DNA from: JAKACA01 sp963735115
GTDB taxonomy: Bacteria; Actinomycetota; Acidimicrobiia; Acidimicrobiales; Bog-793
Assembly: GCA_963735115.1 (NCBI GenBank)
Contig: CAVTJR010000002.1
Span: 806,001 to 870,000, forward strand
DNA: 64,000 nt
Direction of reading: 5' to 3'
A program made the position numbers and the translations under genes. Within the stretch, counting starts at the first letter, position 1; each line of letters opens with the position of its first letter. Under the pieces are notes generated by a model. The model saw only the letters and a list, made by a program, of their open reading frames with translations. It did no database searches and was not told the DNA's origin. Below, in pieces: positions 15,584 to 24,941 of this stretch.

Positions 15584-18500
15584 TCACCGGCCGTGGTGCT
15601 CCTGCAGGGAGCGCACCTCGAGGGAGTGCTGGCCCCAATCGGCGATCCCGGCGGCCGCCGCCCGGGCGGCCGCGATGGTCGTCACACAGGGGACGTCGTT
15701 GGCTGAGGCGGCCCGCCGGATGTAGGCGCCGTCGGCTCGCGGCCCGCGGCCGCGGGGCGTGTTCACGACGAGCTGGATGGCGCCCCGCTCGATGAGGTCG
15801 ACGGCGTCGCCCCGCTCCGGCGGTTCGAGCGCCACGCCGTCGTCGGGGACCTCACCCACCTTGGCGACGACAGTGTCCACCTCGATTCCGTGCTCGGCCA
15901 GGTATGCGGCCGTACCCGAGGTGGCCGCCAGGGAGAAGCCCAAGCCGGCGAAGGCCGCCGCCACCTCGACACCGGCCGCCTTGTCCCGGTCGGCCAGTGA
16001 CAGGAAGACGGCACCTTTCTCCGGCAGGCGGTTGCCGGCGGCGATCTGGCTCTTTGCAAAGGCCAGCCCGAAGGTCCGGTCGATCCCCATGACCTCACCG
16101 GTCGAGCGCATCTCGGGGCCGAGGAGCGAGTCGACGTCGGGGAAGCGGTCGAAGGGGAGGACGGCTTCCTTCACGCTCACGTGGCCGCTCGCCGGCACAA
16201 GAGGCGTGTCCGCCAGCAGTACCCCTTCGGCCCGCAGCTGGGCGAGCGTCGTCCCGACGAGGGCGCGGGCAGCGATCTTTGCAAGGGGAACGCCCGTCGC
16301 CTTGGCTACGAAGGGGATCGTGCGGGATGCCCGCGGGTTCGCCTCGATCACGAAGACCTGCGAGTCCTTGACGGCGTACTGGACGTTGATCGGCCCGACG
16401 ACGCCGAGGCGGTGGGCGATCCGCCTCGTGTGCTCCTCGATCAGAGCGACGGTGTCCTCCGCGAGCGTCGGCGGCGGGATGACGCAGGCGGAATCGCCAG
16501 AGTGCACGCCGGCTTCCTCGACGTGCTCCATGACCGCCCCGATGAGGACTTCGCCGGCTGAGTCCCTGATGGCGTCGACGTCGACTTCGATGGCGTCCTC
16601 GAGGAAGCGGTCGATGAGGATCGGGCGTTCGGAGGCAAGGGTGCCCTCGGCCCCGAGGGACAGCTCGGCGAAGGCGAACGCCAGGCCGTCATCGTCATAG
16701 ACGATCTCCATCGCCCGGCCGCCGAGCACGTAGCTCGGGCGCAGCAGGACGGGGTAGCCCACTCGGCGCACGATGCCCACCGCCTCCGTCAGCGTGCGGG
16801 CGGTCCCGCCGGCAGGTTGCGGGATGCCGAGCTCCTCGCACACCGCCGACCAGAGCTCGCGGTCCTCCGCCGAGTCGATGGCGCTCGGAGTCGTGCCAAG
16901 GATGAGAGAGGCCGGCAGCCGACCGGCGAGGCGCAACGGTGTCTGTCCGCCGAGGGACACGATGACGCCGACGACGCCCCCGGCGCCGGCGCCCTCCTCG
17001 GCCGCCACGACGTCGAGCACGGCCTCCTCGGTGAGCGGCTCGAAGTAGAGGCGGTCGGAGGTGTCGTAGTCCGTCGAGACGGTCTCCGGGTTGCAGTTGA
17101 TCATGACGGTCTCGTAGCCGGCCGCTCGCAGCGCCATCGAGGCGTGCACACAGCAGTAGTCGAACTCGATCCCCTGCCCGATGCGGTTCGGCCCTGAGCC
17201 GAGGATTACGACGCGGGGGGCCGAGGCCGGTCGCACCTCGTCCTCGTCCTCGTAGGTCGAGTAGTAGTAGGGCGTCTCGGCGGCGAACTCGGCCCCGCAG
17301 GTGTCGACGGTCTTGAAGGTGGGCGTCACCCCGGCGCCGAGGCGAGCGGCGCGGGCTTCCGGCTCGCTCGTCCGGAAGAGGAAGGCGAGCTGGGCGTCGG
17401 AGAAGCCGAGGCGTTTCGCACGCCGCCACTCGGCCCTCGGCAGGGCGGCAAGCCCGCCGGCGCCCATGCCCTCGGCCAACGACTGCAGGTGGTGGCGCTC
17501 GCCCACGATGGCGGCGAGTCGGTCCAGGAACCACGGGTCGATGCCGGTCGCCTCCGCCAGCTCCTCCACGCTCACGCCCCGCCGCAGGGCCGACTCCAGC
17601 TGGAAGGGACGGTCCGGGCTCGGCACGATCGCCCGCTCGACGAGCTCCTCGGTCGCGAGGGCGTCGAAGCGGGCTTCGCCGGCATCGCAGTTCAGCCCGG
17701 CGCGGCCGAGCTCGAGGCCGCGCAGGGCCTTTTGCAGCGACTCCTCGAACGTCCGGCCGATCGCCATCACCTCGCCCACCGACTGCATGCGGGTGCCGAG
17801 GCGCGCGGGTGCACCGGGAAGCTTCTCGAAGGCCCAGCGCGGGACCTTTGTGACGACGTAGTCGATGGTCGGCTCAAAACACGCCGGCGTCGCCTTCGTG
17901 ATGTCGTTGGCGATCTCGTCGAGGGTGTAGCCGACCGCCAGGCGGGCGGCGATCTTGGCGATCGGGAACCCGGTCGCTTTCGACGCCAGGGCGGATGACC
18001 GCGAGACGCGGGGGTTCATCTCGATGACGAGCAGCTCGCCTGTCTCCGGGTTGACGGCGAATTGGATGTTCGAGCCGCCCGTCTCGACCCCCACTCGACG
18101 GATGCAGGCAAAGGCGGCGTCGCGCATGGATTGGTACTCGACGTCGGAGAGCGTCTGGGCGGGCGCCACGGTGACCGAATCGCCCGTATGCACGCCCATC
18201 GGGTCGAAGTTCTCGATGGAGCAGACCACGACGCAGTTGTCGAGGCGGTCGCGCATGACCTCGAGCTCGAACTCCTTCCAGCCGCTGATGGAGTGCTCGA
18301 TGAGGATCTCGGCGACCGGGCTCGTGGCGAGGCCGGTGCGGGCGAGAGGACGGAACTCCTCTCGGTCGAGGGCGATGCCTGTGCCCTTGCCCCCGAGGAT
18401 GAACGACGGCCGCACGATGACCGGGTACCCGACCTCGTCGGCGACGGCAAGAGCCAGCTCGAGGCCGGCGTTGACGTCGTAGCGCTCGATGCCGTCGAGA

Positions 18501-18967
18501 CCCGTTCGCTTCGGCGCCGTCACGAAACCCGAGGTCGGCACCCCGAGCCCGATCTCGGTCATGGCCGCCTTGAAGCGGTCGCGGTTCTCCGCCGTGGCGA
18601 TCGCCTCGACCTTGGCGCCGATGAGCTCGACTCCGAACCGCTCGAGCACTCCCCTCTCGGACAGTTCCATGGCGAGGTTGAGGGCGGTCTGGCCCCCCAT
18701 CGTCGGCAGGAGGGCGTCCGGGCGCTCCCGCTCGATGATGGCCGTGAGCACGTCAGCGTCGAGCGGCTCGATGTAGGTCCGGTCGGCCAGCTCCGGGTCG
18801 GTCATGATCGTGGCCGGGTTGGAGTTCGCCAGCACCACCCGGTAGCCCTCGGACGCCAGCACCCGGCAGGCTTGCGTGCCGGAGTAGTCGAACTCGCACG
18901 CTTGACCGATGACGATGGGGCCCGAACCGATGACGAGGATTGAGGAGATGTCCTCCCGCTTGCCCAT
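15584..18967 (-). CDS. carB: Carbamoyl-phosphate synthase large subunit
   Basis: Makes carbamoyl phosphate from bicarbonate, ammonia and two ATP, for pyrimidine and arginine synthesis. At 1127 residues it is slightly longer than usual. It starts MGKREDISSILVIGSGPIVI with the GQACEFDYSGTQA motif, has the first ATP-grasp domain (about 1-400), the oligomerisation domain (about 400-550), a second synthetase half with ILGSGPNRIGQGIEFDYCCV, and a C-terminal MGS-like allosteric domain (about 950-1127). Its ATG shares one base with the carA stop (TGATG). Confidence 0.97.
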   Translation of the reverse strand: MGKREDISSILVIGSGPIVIGQACEFDYSGTQACRVLASEGYRVVLANSNPATIMTDPELADRTYIEPLDADVLTAIIERERPDALLPTMGGQTALNLAMELSERGVLERFGVELIGAKVEAIATAENRDRFKAAMTEIGLGVPTSGFVTAPKRTGLDGIERYDVNAGLELALAVADEVGYPVIVRPSFILGGKGTGIALDREEFRPLARTGLATSPVAEILIEHSISGWKEFELEVMRDRLDNCVVVCSIENFDPMGVHTGDSVTVAPAQTLSDVEYQSMRDAAFACIRRVGVETGGSNIQFAVNPETGELLVIEMNPRVSRSSALASKATGFPIAKIAARLAVGYTLDEIANDITKATPACFEPTIDYVVTKVPRWAFEKLPGAPARLGTRMQSVGEVMAIGRTFEESLQKALRGLELGRAGLNCDAGEARFDALATEELVERAIVPSPDRPFQLESALRRGVSVEELAEATGIDPWFLDRLAAIVGERHHLQSLAEGMGAGGLAALPRAEWRRAKRLGFSDAQLAFLFRTSEPEARAARLGAGVTPTFKTVDTCGAEFAAETPYYYSTYEDEDEVRPASAPRVVILGSGPNRIGQGIEFDYCCVHASMALRAAGYETVMINCNPETVSTDYDTSDRLYFEPLTEEAVLDVVAAEEGAGAGGVVGVIVSLGGQTPLRLAGRLPASLILGTTPSAIDSAEDRELWSAVCEELGIPQPAGGTARTLTEAVGIVRRVGYPVLLRPSYVLGGRAMEIVYDDDGLAFAFAELSLGAEGTLASERPILIDRFLEDAIEVDVDAIRDSAGEVLIGAVMEHVEEAGVHSGDSACVIPPPTLAEDTVALIEEHTRRIAHRLGVVGPINVQYAVKDSQVFVIEANPRASRTIPFVAKATGVPLAKIAARALVGTTLAQLRAEGVLLADTPLVPASGHVSVKEAVLPFDRFPDVDSLLGPEMRSTGEVMGIDRTFGLAFAKSQIAAGNRLPEKGAVFLSLADRDKAAGVEVAAAFAGLGFSLAATSGTAAYLAEHGIEVDTVVAKVGEVPDDGVALEPPERGDAVDLIERGAIQLVVNTPRGRGPRADGAYIRRAASANDVPCVTTIAAARAAAAGIADWGQHSLEVRSLQEHHGR

Positions 18968-20070
18968 CAGCGGCTCGCTTCCATGAGGAGGCGGAACTCC
19001 TCGAAGAGATAGCGGGCGTCGTGCGGCCCCGGCCCCGCCTCTGGGTGGTACTGCACGCTGAAGGTGCGCTCACCGGCGAGGCGGAGGCCTTCCACGACGC
19101 CGTCGTTCAAGTTGACGTGCGTGAGCTCGGCTGCGGGCACGCTGCCGTCGACGACCGCATAGCCGTGGTTCTGGCTGGTGATCTCGACGGTCCCCGTCTC
19201 CAGGCGCTTGACGGGATGGTTGCCGCCGTGGTGCCCGAAGGGCATCTTGAACGTCGAGCCGCCCAATGCGGAGGCGAGCAGCTGGTGGCCGAGGCAGATG
19301 CCGAAGACGGGGACCTCGCCGACGAGCTTGCCCACCTCGGCCACGAGGTGACCGAGCGCCGCCGGGTCGCCGGGTCCGTTGGAGAGGAACACCCCGTCCG
19401 GCTGGCGCCCGAGCACGTCCCTGGCCGGCGTCGTGGCGGGCACGACCTCGACCTCGGCGACGCCGGCGAGGCTGCGCAGGATCGCCGTCTTGATGCCGAA
19501 GTCGTAGGCCACGACCCTGAGGTCGCTCCCGGCCGACACGGGTCGGTAGGGCGTCGGTGTCGTCACCTCGGCGACGAGATCGACCCCCTCGGTGCCCGGC
19601 TCGGCGCGGGCCGCCTCCAGCAGAGTCGACTCCAGCGCCGTCCCGAAGGCGCACGGCATGGCGCCGGCGTCGCGGATGTGGCGGGTGAGACGCCGCGTGT
19701 CCACCCCGGTGATGCCGGCGACACCGTGGCTCACGAGGAAGCGCTCGAGACTCTCGGCCGATCGCCAGTTGCTCGGGCGGTCGATGATGTCACGCACGAC
19801 GACGCCTCGGCAGAAGGGCTGCCCGCTCTCCTCGTCCTCGGGCGAGACGCCGTAGTTGCCGATGTGGGGGTAGGTGAAGGCGATGACCTGCCCCGCGTAG
19901 GACGGGTCGGTGAGCACCTCCTGGTAGCCCGAGAGGCACGTGTTGAAGACGATCTCACCTGTGGCGATCGACTTCGGCGCCTCGCCCTGAAGACCGCTGG
20001 CGAGGGCGCCCATGGCCTCGCCCTCGAAGACGGTCCCGTCCGCGAGTACGAGGAGAGCGATCTGCCTCAC
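18967..20070 (-). CDS. carA: Carbamoyl-phosphate synthase small (glutaminase) subunit
   Basis: Class I glutamine amidotransferase subunit that feeds ammonia to CarB. The 367-residue protein starts at GTG 20070 (VRQIALLVLADGTVFEGEAM), which overlaps the pyrC stop as GTGA. The N-terminal domain carries the GEIVFNTCLSGYQEVLTDPS signature. The glutaminase domain has GICLGHQLLA with the nucleophile Cys, the GGNHPV loop, and the His/Glu pair in YHPEAGPGPHD. Longer readings to 20376 only translate pyrC out of frame. Confidence 0.96.
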   Translation of the reverse strand: MRQIALLVLADGTVFEGEAMGALASGLQGEAPKSIATGEIVFNTCLSGYQEVLTDPSYAGQVIAFTYPHIGNYGVSPEDEESGQPFCRGVVVRDIIDRPSNWRSAESLERFLVSHGVAGITGVDTRRLTRHIRDAGAMPCAFGTALESTLLEAARAEPGTEGVDLVAEVTTPTPYRPVSAGSDLRVVAYDFGIKTAILRSLAGVAEVEVVPATTPARDVLGRQPDGVFLSNGPGDPAALGHLVAEVGKLVGEVPVFGICLGHQLLASALGGSTFKMPFGHHGGNHPVKRLETGTVEITSQNHGYAVVDGSVPAAELTHVNLNDGVVEGLRLAGERTFSVQYHPEAGPGPHDARYLFEEFRLLMEASR

Positions 20071-21446
20071 CGTTGAGCGTGCCGGTCGACGACGACGGCT
20101 TCGCCTTCGAAGATGGTGTGGCGCACCCGCCCGCTCAGAGACATCCCCCGGAACGGTGTGTTGCGGCTGCGCGAGGCCATCGTGCGCGGATCGACCGTCC
20201 ACGTCTCGGCCGGGTCGAACACCACGAGGTTGCCCGGGGCTCCGGGTTCGATCGGGCCGCCCTGGCGACCACCGGAGGCGCGGTCGAGCCGGGCTATGCG
20301 GGCGGGCCGCCACGAGAAGGCCGCCAGCATCTCGGTGAGCGGCCACGCCCCGCCCGGCCACTCCGTCGGCGGGCACTCTCCGAGGCGGAACCCGTTGGCG
20401 ATGGTGTGGAGGAGGGCGAGGGAGGTTTCGAGGCCGGTCATGCCGAAGGGGGCAGAGTCGAACGGCTCCTCCTTCTCTACGGTGGCATGGGGAGCGTGAT
20501 CCGTCGCCACGGCGTCGATGGTGCCGTCGGCGAGGGCCGCACGCAGCGCTTGGGTGTCGGCGTCGGTGCGCAGCGGCGGGTTGACCTTGAAGGCGGTGTC
20601 GTAGCCGGCGACGCAGGCGTCCGTGAGGACGAGGTGGTGCGGCGTCACCTCGGCGGTGACGGGGAGGCCGTCCGCCTTCGCCCGGCGGATGAGCTCAGCC
20701 GAGCCGGCCGTGGAGAGGTGGAGGAAGTGCATGGGAGCGCCCGTCTCCCGCACGAGCGCAAGGTCGCGGGCGACCATGGCCTCTTCGCCCACGGCCGGCT
20801 GGCCGGGGAGTCCGAGGCGGCTCGACCAGGCGCCCTCGTGCATGTGGCCGCCGGCGGCGAGAGTGGCGTCCTCGCAGTGCTGGGCGAGGACGATCCCGAG
20901 ATCGCTGCCGTACTCGAGCGCCCGGCGCATGAGGCCGGCGTCCTGCACGCCGCGTCCGTCGTCGGTGAACAAGTGCACGCCGAGGGCGGCGATCTCTCCC
21001 ATGGGGCTGAGCGTCTTGCCGGCCCGCCCTTCGGTGATGGCGGCGGCGACGGCAACCTCGGCCATGGCCGAGCGGCCGAGCGCCAGCACGTCGCGGACGA
21101 TGGAGGGGTTGTCGATGGCGGGCTCGGTGTTGGGCATGGCCACGACAGCCGTGTAGCCGCCGAGGGCGGCTGCCCTCGTACCCGTCTCGACGGTTTCGGC
21201 GATCTCGCCGCCCGGCTCGCGCAGGTGGGTGTGGAGGTCGACGAGGCCAGGCGCCACGATGCATCCGCTGGCGTCGAGCACGACCGTGTCCGGGCCGCTC
21301 GCCGTCGCCTCGGGCCCGACGGCGACGATGTCGGAGCCTCGGATCAGCACGTCGGCCCGCCGCTCACCGTGTTCGTCGACGACGGTGCCGCCGCGCACGA
21401 GCAGCTCGACCAGCTGGCCCGCCGTGTCGTGCTGGCGCTCAGGCAT
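20067..21446 (-). CDS. pyrC: Dihydroorotase
   Basis: Zinc amidohydrolase that cyclises carbamoyl aspartate to dihydroorotate. The 459-residue product has the metal-binding DLHTHLREPG near residue 65, the VVAMPNTEPAID loop, HCEDATLAAGGHMHEG, HFLHLSTAGSAELI and the C-terminal TDHAPH catalytic Asp, all class I dihydroorotase features. I prefer the ATG at 21446 (MPERQHDTAGQL). A GTG three codons upstream (21455) is possible. It overlaps pyrB by 8 nt and carA by 4 nt. Confidence 0.94.
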   Translation of the reverse strand: MPERQHDTAGQLVELLVRGGTVVDEHGERRADVLIRGSDIVAVGPEATASGPDTVVLDASGCIVAPGLVDLHTHLREPGGEIAETVETGTRAAALGGYTAVVAMPNTEPAIDNPSIVRDVLALGRSAMAEVAVAAAITEGRAGKTLSPMGEIAALGVHLFTDDGRGVQDAGLMRRALEYGSDLGIVLAQHCEDATLAAGGHMHEGAWSSRLGLPGQPAVGEEAMVARDLALVRETGAPMHFLHLSTAGSAELIRRAKADGLPVTAEVTPHHLVLTDACVAGYDTAFKVNPPLRTDADTQALRAALADGTIDAVATDHAPHATVEKEEPFDSAPFGMTGLETSLALLHTIANGFRLGECPPTEWPGGAWPLTEMLAAFSWRPARIARLDRASGGRQGGPIEPGAPGNLVVFDPAETWTVDPRTMASRSRNTPFRGMSLSGRVRHTIFEGEAVVVDRHAQR

Positions 21447-22545
21447 CGGCCGCACCGCTCGTCTCGGTGGTGCCCGTCTCGATGCCGCCGAAGGCGCCGG
21501 CCGGCAACGGCCCGCCGGCCCCGAGGAGGTGGAAGAGCACCGCCATGCGGATGAGCACGCCGTTCTTCACCTGTCTCGTGATGAGCGACGACGGCAGATC
21601 GGCCGCCTCCGGGGCGATCTCGACACCTCGGTTCATGGGTCCTGGGTGCATGACGAGGACGCGCTCGTCGAGCCGGGCGGCCCGTTCCCGCGTCAGTCCG
21701 AAGCGCTCGTGATACTCCTCCATCGAGGGCACGAGCGCCGCCTGGGCGCGTTCTTTCTGGATGCGCAGGAGGTAGACGACGTCGAGTGAGTCGAGCAGGC
21801 CGTCGAGGTCAGCGGTCGCCTTCACCGGCCAGCCCTCGAGCGAGGGCGGCAGCAGGGTCCGCGGCCCGACGAGCACCACCTCGGCGCCGAGCGCCGTCAT
21901 GGCGAGCACGTCTGAACGGGCCACTCGGCTGTGGCGGACGTCGCCGACGATGGCGATGCGCATCCCGCGGAGGTCCTCGGGGCCGGCGACGCCGGCGGGT
22001 GTGCGCTCGAGGAGCGCCTCGCGGATCGTGTAACAGTCCAGAAGGGCTTGCGTCGGGTGCTCGTGCTGGCCGTCACCGCCGTTGACAACACTCGCCTTCG
22101 TCCAGGCACGCACCTGCGAGGGCACGCCGGAGGACTTGTGGCGGACGACCATGGCGTCGACGCCCATGGCGTCGATCGTCTCGATGGTGTCCCGCAGCGA
22201 CTCCCCCTTCTCGAGCGACGACGTCGAGGCGCTGAAGGACATGACGTCGGCGGAGAGGCGTTTCGCGGCCGCTTCGAAGGAGAGCCGCGTGCGGGTCGAT
22301 GCCTCGAAGAAGAGCGTGGCGACGGTCTTGCCGCGCAGCGCCGGGACGCGGGGGATCGGGCGCTCTGCCACCTCCTTGAAGGCGTCGGCGAGGTGGAAGA
22401 TGCCGAGCATGCCCTCGCGGTCGAGGTCGGTGATCGACACGAGGTGGCGGACGCCGCTCTCGCGTGCGGCCTCAGTGGCGCGGCTCGCCATGGTCTGGCT
22501 CTGCACGGCAGTGCTCGCCTCCGAGGTCTCCATTGTCGTCGTCAT
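21439..22545 (-). CDS. pyrB: Aspartate carbamoyltransferase catalytic subunit
   Basis: Condenses carbamoyl phosphate and aspartate. The 368-residue product has FFEASTRTRLSFE (carbamoyl-phosphate loop), HPTQALLD, VGDVRHSRVARS and VMHPGPMNRGVE. An N-terminal extension of about 30 residues (MTTTMETSEASTAVQSQTMA) precedes the normal start region RHLVSITDLDREGM, so a later Met is possible. The ATG overlaps the pyrR stop as ATGA. No pyrI regulatory subunit is present. Confidence 0.95.
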   Translation of the reverse strand: MTTTMETSEASTAVQSQTMASRATEAARESGVRHLVSITDLDREGMLGIFHLADAFKEVAERPIPRVPALRGKTVATLFFEASTRTRLSFEAAAKRLSADVMSFSASTSSLEKGESLRDTIETIDAMGVDAMVVRHKSSGVPSQVRAWTKASVVNGGDGQHEHPTQALLDCYTIREALLERTPAGVAGPEDLRGMRIAIVGDVRHSRVARSDVLAMTALGAEVVLVGPRTLLPPSLEGWPVKATADLDGLLDSLDVVYLLRIQKERAQAALVPSMEEYHERFGLTRERAARLDERVLVMHPGPMNRGVEIAPEAADLPSSLITRQVKNGVLIRMAVLFHLLGAGGPLPAGAFGGIETGTTETSGAADA

Positions 22546-23057
22546 CGCTGGCTCCTCTCGGCGACGAGCTCGCCGATGTTCACGCCCTCGGAGGTCACGT
22601 CCACGACCTCGTCGCGCCGGGTTGGCAGGTTCTTTCCCACGTAGTCAGGCCGGATCGGCAGCTCACGGTGCCCCCGGTCCACCATGACGGCCAGCTGGAC
22701 CGCCCGGGCACGGCCATAGTCGGCGAGAGCGTCGAGCGCCGCCCGCACCGTTCGGCCGGTGAACAGGACATCGTCGACGAGCACGACCGTGGCGCCGGTG
22801 AGGTCGACAGGGATGCTCGTCACCTCCTCCGGCAGCACCGGGCGCAGCCCGATGTCGTCTCGGTAGAACGCCACATCGAGGGTTCCGAGGGGAACGTCGA
22901 CACCCTCGATCTCCTTCAGGACCGCCACGAGCCGTTCGGCCAGCGGGACGCCCCCCGTCTGCAGGCCGATGACGGCGACCTGGCCGAGGCCATGGTTGCG
23001 CTCGATCACCTCGTGGGCGATCCGCCGGAGCGCTCTCGACACCTCATCGGTGTCCAT
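22542..23057 (-). CDS. pyrR: Bifunctional pyr operon regulator / uracil phosphoribosyltransferase
   Basis: RNA-binding regulator that senses UMP/UTP and PRPP and has residual UPRTase activity. The 171-residue product starts MDTDEVSRALRRIAHEVIER. VVLVDDVLFTGRTVRAALDA is the PRPP-binding motif, and VMVDRGHRELPIRPDYVGKN is the PyrR signature. I chose the ATG at 23057. An upstream reading to 23153 would run through the leader terminator. It is the first gene of the pyr operon, and its leader contains its probable own target. Confidence 0.95.
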   Translation of the reverse strand: MDTDEVSRALRRIAHEVIERNHGLGQVAVIGLQTGGVPLAERLVAVLKEIEGVDVPLGTLDVAFYRDDIGLRPVLPEEVTSIPVDLTGATVVLVDDVLFTGRTVRAALDALADYGRARAVQLAVMVDRGHRELPIRPDYVGKNLPTRRDEVVDVTSEGVNIGELVAERSQR

Positions 23058-23073
23058 CACCTGCGCCCGGGCA

Positions 23074-23099
23074 ACAAAAACGCGCCCCCGGGGCGCGCC
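23074..23099 (-). terminator. Intrinsic terminator in the pyrR leader (attenuator)
   Basis: On the minus strand, GGCGCGCCCC pairs with GGGGGCGCG and is followed by TTTTTGTT. It lies 17 nt before the pyrR ATG, where a terminator makes sense only as an attenuator. Together with the PyrR-binding loop about 45 nt upstream, it forms a classical PyrR-controlled leader. Confidence 0.88.
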
Positions 23100-23143
23100 A
23101 TCCTGCGTTCTCGTTCGGCCACTCGGGCTCCCTTTCGTCCGTT

Positions 23144-23162
23144 CGGGCCTCACGGGACCCGC
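23144..23162 (-). promoter_or_regulatory. pyrR: PyrR-binding RNA loop in the pyr leader
   Basis: The minus strand reads GCGGGTCCCGTGAGGCCCG. The GTCCCGTGAGGCC core fits the PyrR-binding loop consensus (A/G)UCCNGNGAGGY, closed by a CGGG/CCCG stem. When PyrR binds with UMP this anti-antiterminator would favour the terminator at 23074-23099. Confidence 0.85.
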
Positions 23163-23179
23163 TTCACGTCCGAGAAACC

Positions 23180-23185
23180 AGTGTA
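23180..23185 (-). promoter_or_regulatory. Possible -10 element of the pyr operon
   Basis: TACACT on the minus strand, about 18 nt upstream of the PyrR-binding hairpin, would put the transcript start at the 5' edge of that hairpin. No matching -35 hexamer is seen. Confidence 0.4.
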
Positions 23186-23252
23186 GTTCAGCGGGCGCGA
23201 AGGAGCGTGCGGGTTTCGGGGGGATTCTGGCGATTTTCGATCGCCCCCACGA

Positions 23253-23812
23253 TCAGGACCGTTTGGCGGCGGCCTTGAGGGCGGCTTTGGCGGCGGCGGC
23301 CGCGGCGGCCGCAGCCGCTACTGCTCGCATCTGGGCAGCATCGGGATGCAGCGAGTACAGGATCGTGCGAGCCGTCATGCCGTTCCCGGCCAGCCCGCTC
23401 TCGAGCAGCAGGGGGCTCGGGCGATCAGGCACCCTCACCCAGGCAAAGAGGATGTCGGTTGCGGGCAGACCGTTCACGACGCAGGTCTTGAGACCGTGGA
23501 TCTCGAGGCAGGGCCCCTTCGTGCCGCCCGGCCAGCTGGCGCGGGCTTGACGTTGACGACGAGCCAGCTCGTCGGTGGGTAGACGGTCTGCGGGTAGGCG
23601 AATCAAGGCGTGATGTAGGGAGGCGTCGCCTCATCGGAGTTCACGATCGTCGTGGATCCCCCGCCGCTCCACAGGGTGCAGTCCGCCGTGCACTGTTTCC
23701 CCTCCACGGTCGAGACGTACGCTGCGCCGTCCACGAGCCAGGATGTCGGCACCGCCAGGCTGACTCCTCCCGCCGAGACGTGCCTCCACGAGGCCGGCAC
23801 GGCCGGCGCCAC
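23253..23812 (-). pseudogene. Decayed gene of unknown function, broken into overlapping frames
   Basis: Two minus-strand reading frames seem to be pieces of one secreted-type protein. The 5' piece (23603-23812) contains SLAVPTSWLVDGAAYVSTVE and Cys residues in KQCTADCTLW, and stops after PPYITP. Past that stop the same frame reads FAYPQTVYPPTSWLVVNVKP, which echoes the first PTSWLV. The sequence then continues in the next frame (23253-23606) as WPGGTKGPCLEIHGLKTCVV and so on, ending in an Ala/Lys-rich tail. No start codon with a signal peptide is found upstream before the purM-like gene. At least one stop and one frameshift would be needed to join them. I do not recognise the family. Confidence 0.45.
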
Positions 23813-23837
23813 GCGAAGGATGCGATGCCGACGGCCA

Positions 23838-24941
23838 TTACCTCAGCTCGAGCTCGGCCGAGTCGTAGGTCACCCCGATCGGCTCGAGCACGACGCCTCG
23901 GGGGCCGTTCTCGACGACACCGGCGACGAGGGCTTCATAGCCGGCTGCGGTCGCAACCCTCACGGTGGCCTCTCCGCCGCCCGCCGCCACGAACAACACG
24001 AAACCCGCCCCCATGTTGAAGGTCCCGTACGCCTCCCGCGCATCGAACCGCTGTCGCTCGACCATGAAGGCGAGCACCTCGGGCACCTCCGGCAGGGCGA
24101 CGATCCGGTAGGTGAGCTCGGCCGCGGCCCGCATCAGCTTGCGCCAACCGTGACCGGTGACGTGACTGGCGTAGTGCACGGGCAGGCCGCCTGCGAAGGC
24201 CGCCTCCACGAGCGATGCGTACAGCACGCTCGCGTCGAGGACGGCATCCCCGAAGGCACGCCCGCTCGGAAGCTCCTCCCTCCAACCCCGCGGGCAACGC
24301 TCAGGCGACCCGGCGAGTGCTCGGGCGAGGGAGGCGCCGTTGGCGTGCAGGCCGCTCGAGGCGACCACGACGATCTCGTCTCCCGGCTCGAGGCGGGTGC
24401 CCAGCCAGGGACGCTGACCTTCCGGCACGCGGCCCAGGGCTGAGCCGGCGAGGTCGATCTGCTCGGCCTCGACGAGGCCAGACAGCGTCGGCGACTCGCC
24501 TCCCACCCAGGCGGCACCGACCGCCTCGCAGGCCCGCCGCCACCCTGTGACGAGGGAGCGGTGCCGCGAGCCGGCGTACCACTGGGCCGCACCCGTGGCG
24601 AAGTAGGCGTTGAGCGTGAGCGGGAGCGCTCCCACGCAGCAGAGGTCGTTCACGATGGCGGCGACCGCATCGACGCCGACGGTGTCCCAGCGATCGAGAC
24701 CGAGGGCGTCCTCCACCTCGCGGGCGATCATCGACTTCGTCCCGAGGCACTCGAGCACGACGGCGAGGGTCAGGCCACCGAGCTCCACGAGCGTCGCCGG
24801 TTCGCCGATCGAGGCGCCAACGACGGACGCCCCGCGTGCGAGGGGGCCGGCGAGCGTGCCGGCGGCGAAGTCGATCGCCAAGCGCTTGGCGGCGTCCAAG
24901 GTGACATAGTCGACACCGGCCGATCCGTAGGCACTCGTCAC
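23838..24941 (-). CDS. AIR synthase (PurM)-like protein
   Basis: Belongs to the PurM/AIR synthase-related ATP-binding fold. The 367-residue product shows PurM-like landmarks: AGVDYVTLDAAKRLAIDFAA at the N-terminus, LGTKSMIA in place of GVGTKL, VGVDAVAAIVNDLCCVGALP (PurM has MxVNDIxxxGAxPL), AYFATG, WVGGESPTLSG in place of GGETAEMP, and ASSGLHANGASLAR. The matches are clear but divergent, so it may be the cell's PurM (purine step 5) or a paralogue acting on another substrate. The GTG start overlaps the nusB stop by 4 nt. Confidence 0.75.
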   Translation of the reverse strand: MTSAYGSAGVDYVTLDAAKRLAIDFAAGTLAGPLARGASVVGASIGEPATLVELGGLTLAVVLECLGTKSMIAREVEDALGLDRWDTVGVDAVAAIVNDLCCVGALPLTLNAYFATGAAQWYAGSRHRSLVTGWRRACEAVGAAWVGGESPTLSGLVEAEQIDLAGSALGRVPEGQRPWLGTRLEPGDEIVVVASSGLHANGASLARALAGSPERCPRGWREELPSGRAFGDAVLDASVLYASLVEAAFAGGLPVHYASHVTGHGWRKLMRAAAELTYRIVALPEVPEVLAFMVERQRFDAREAYGTFNMGAGFVLFVAAGGGEATVRVATAAGYEALVAGVVENGPRGVVLEPIGVTYDSAELELR

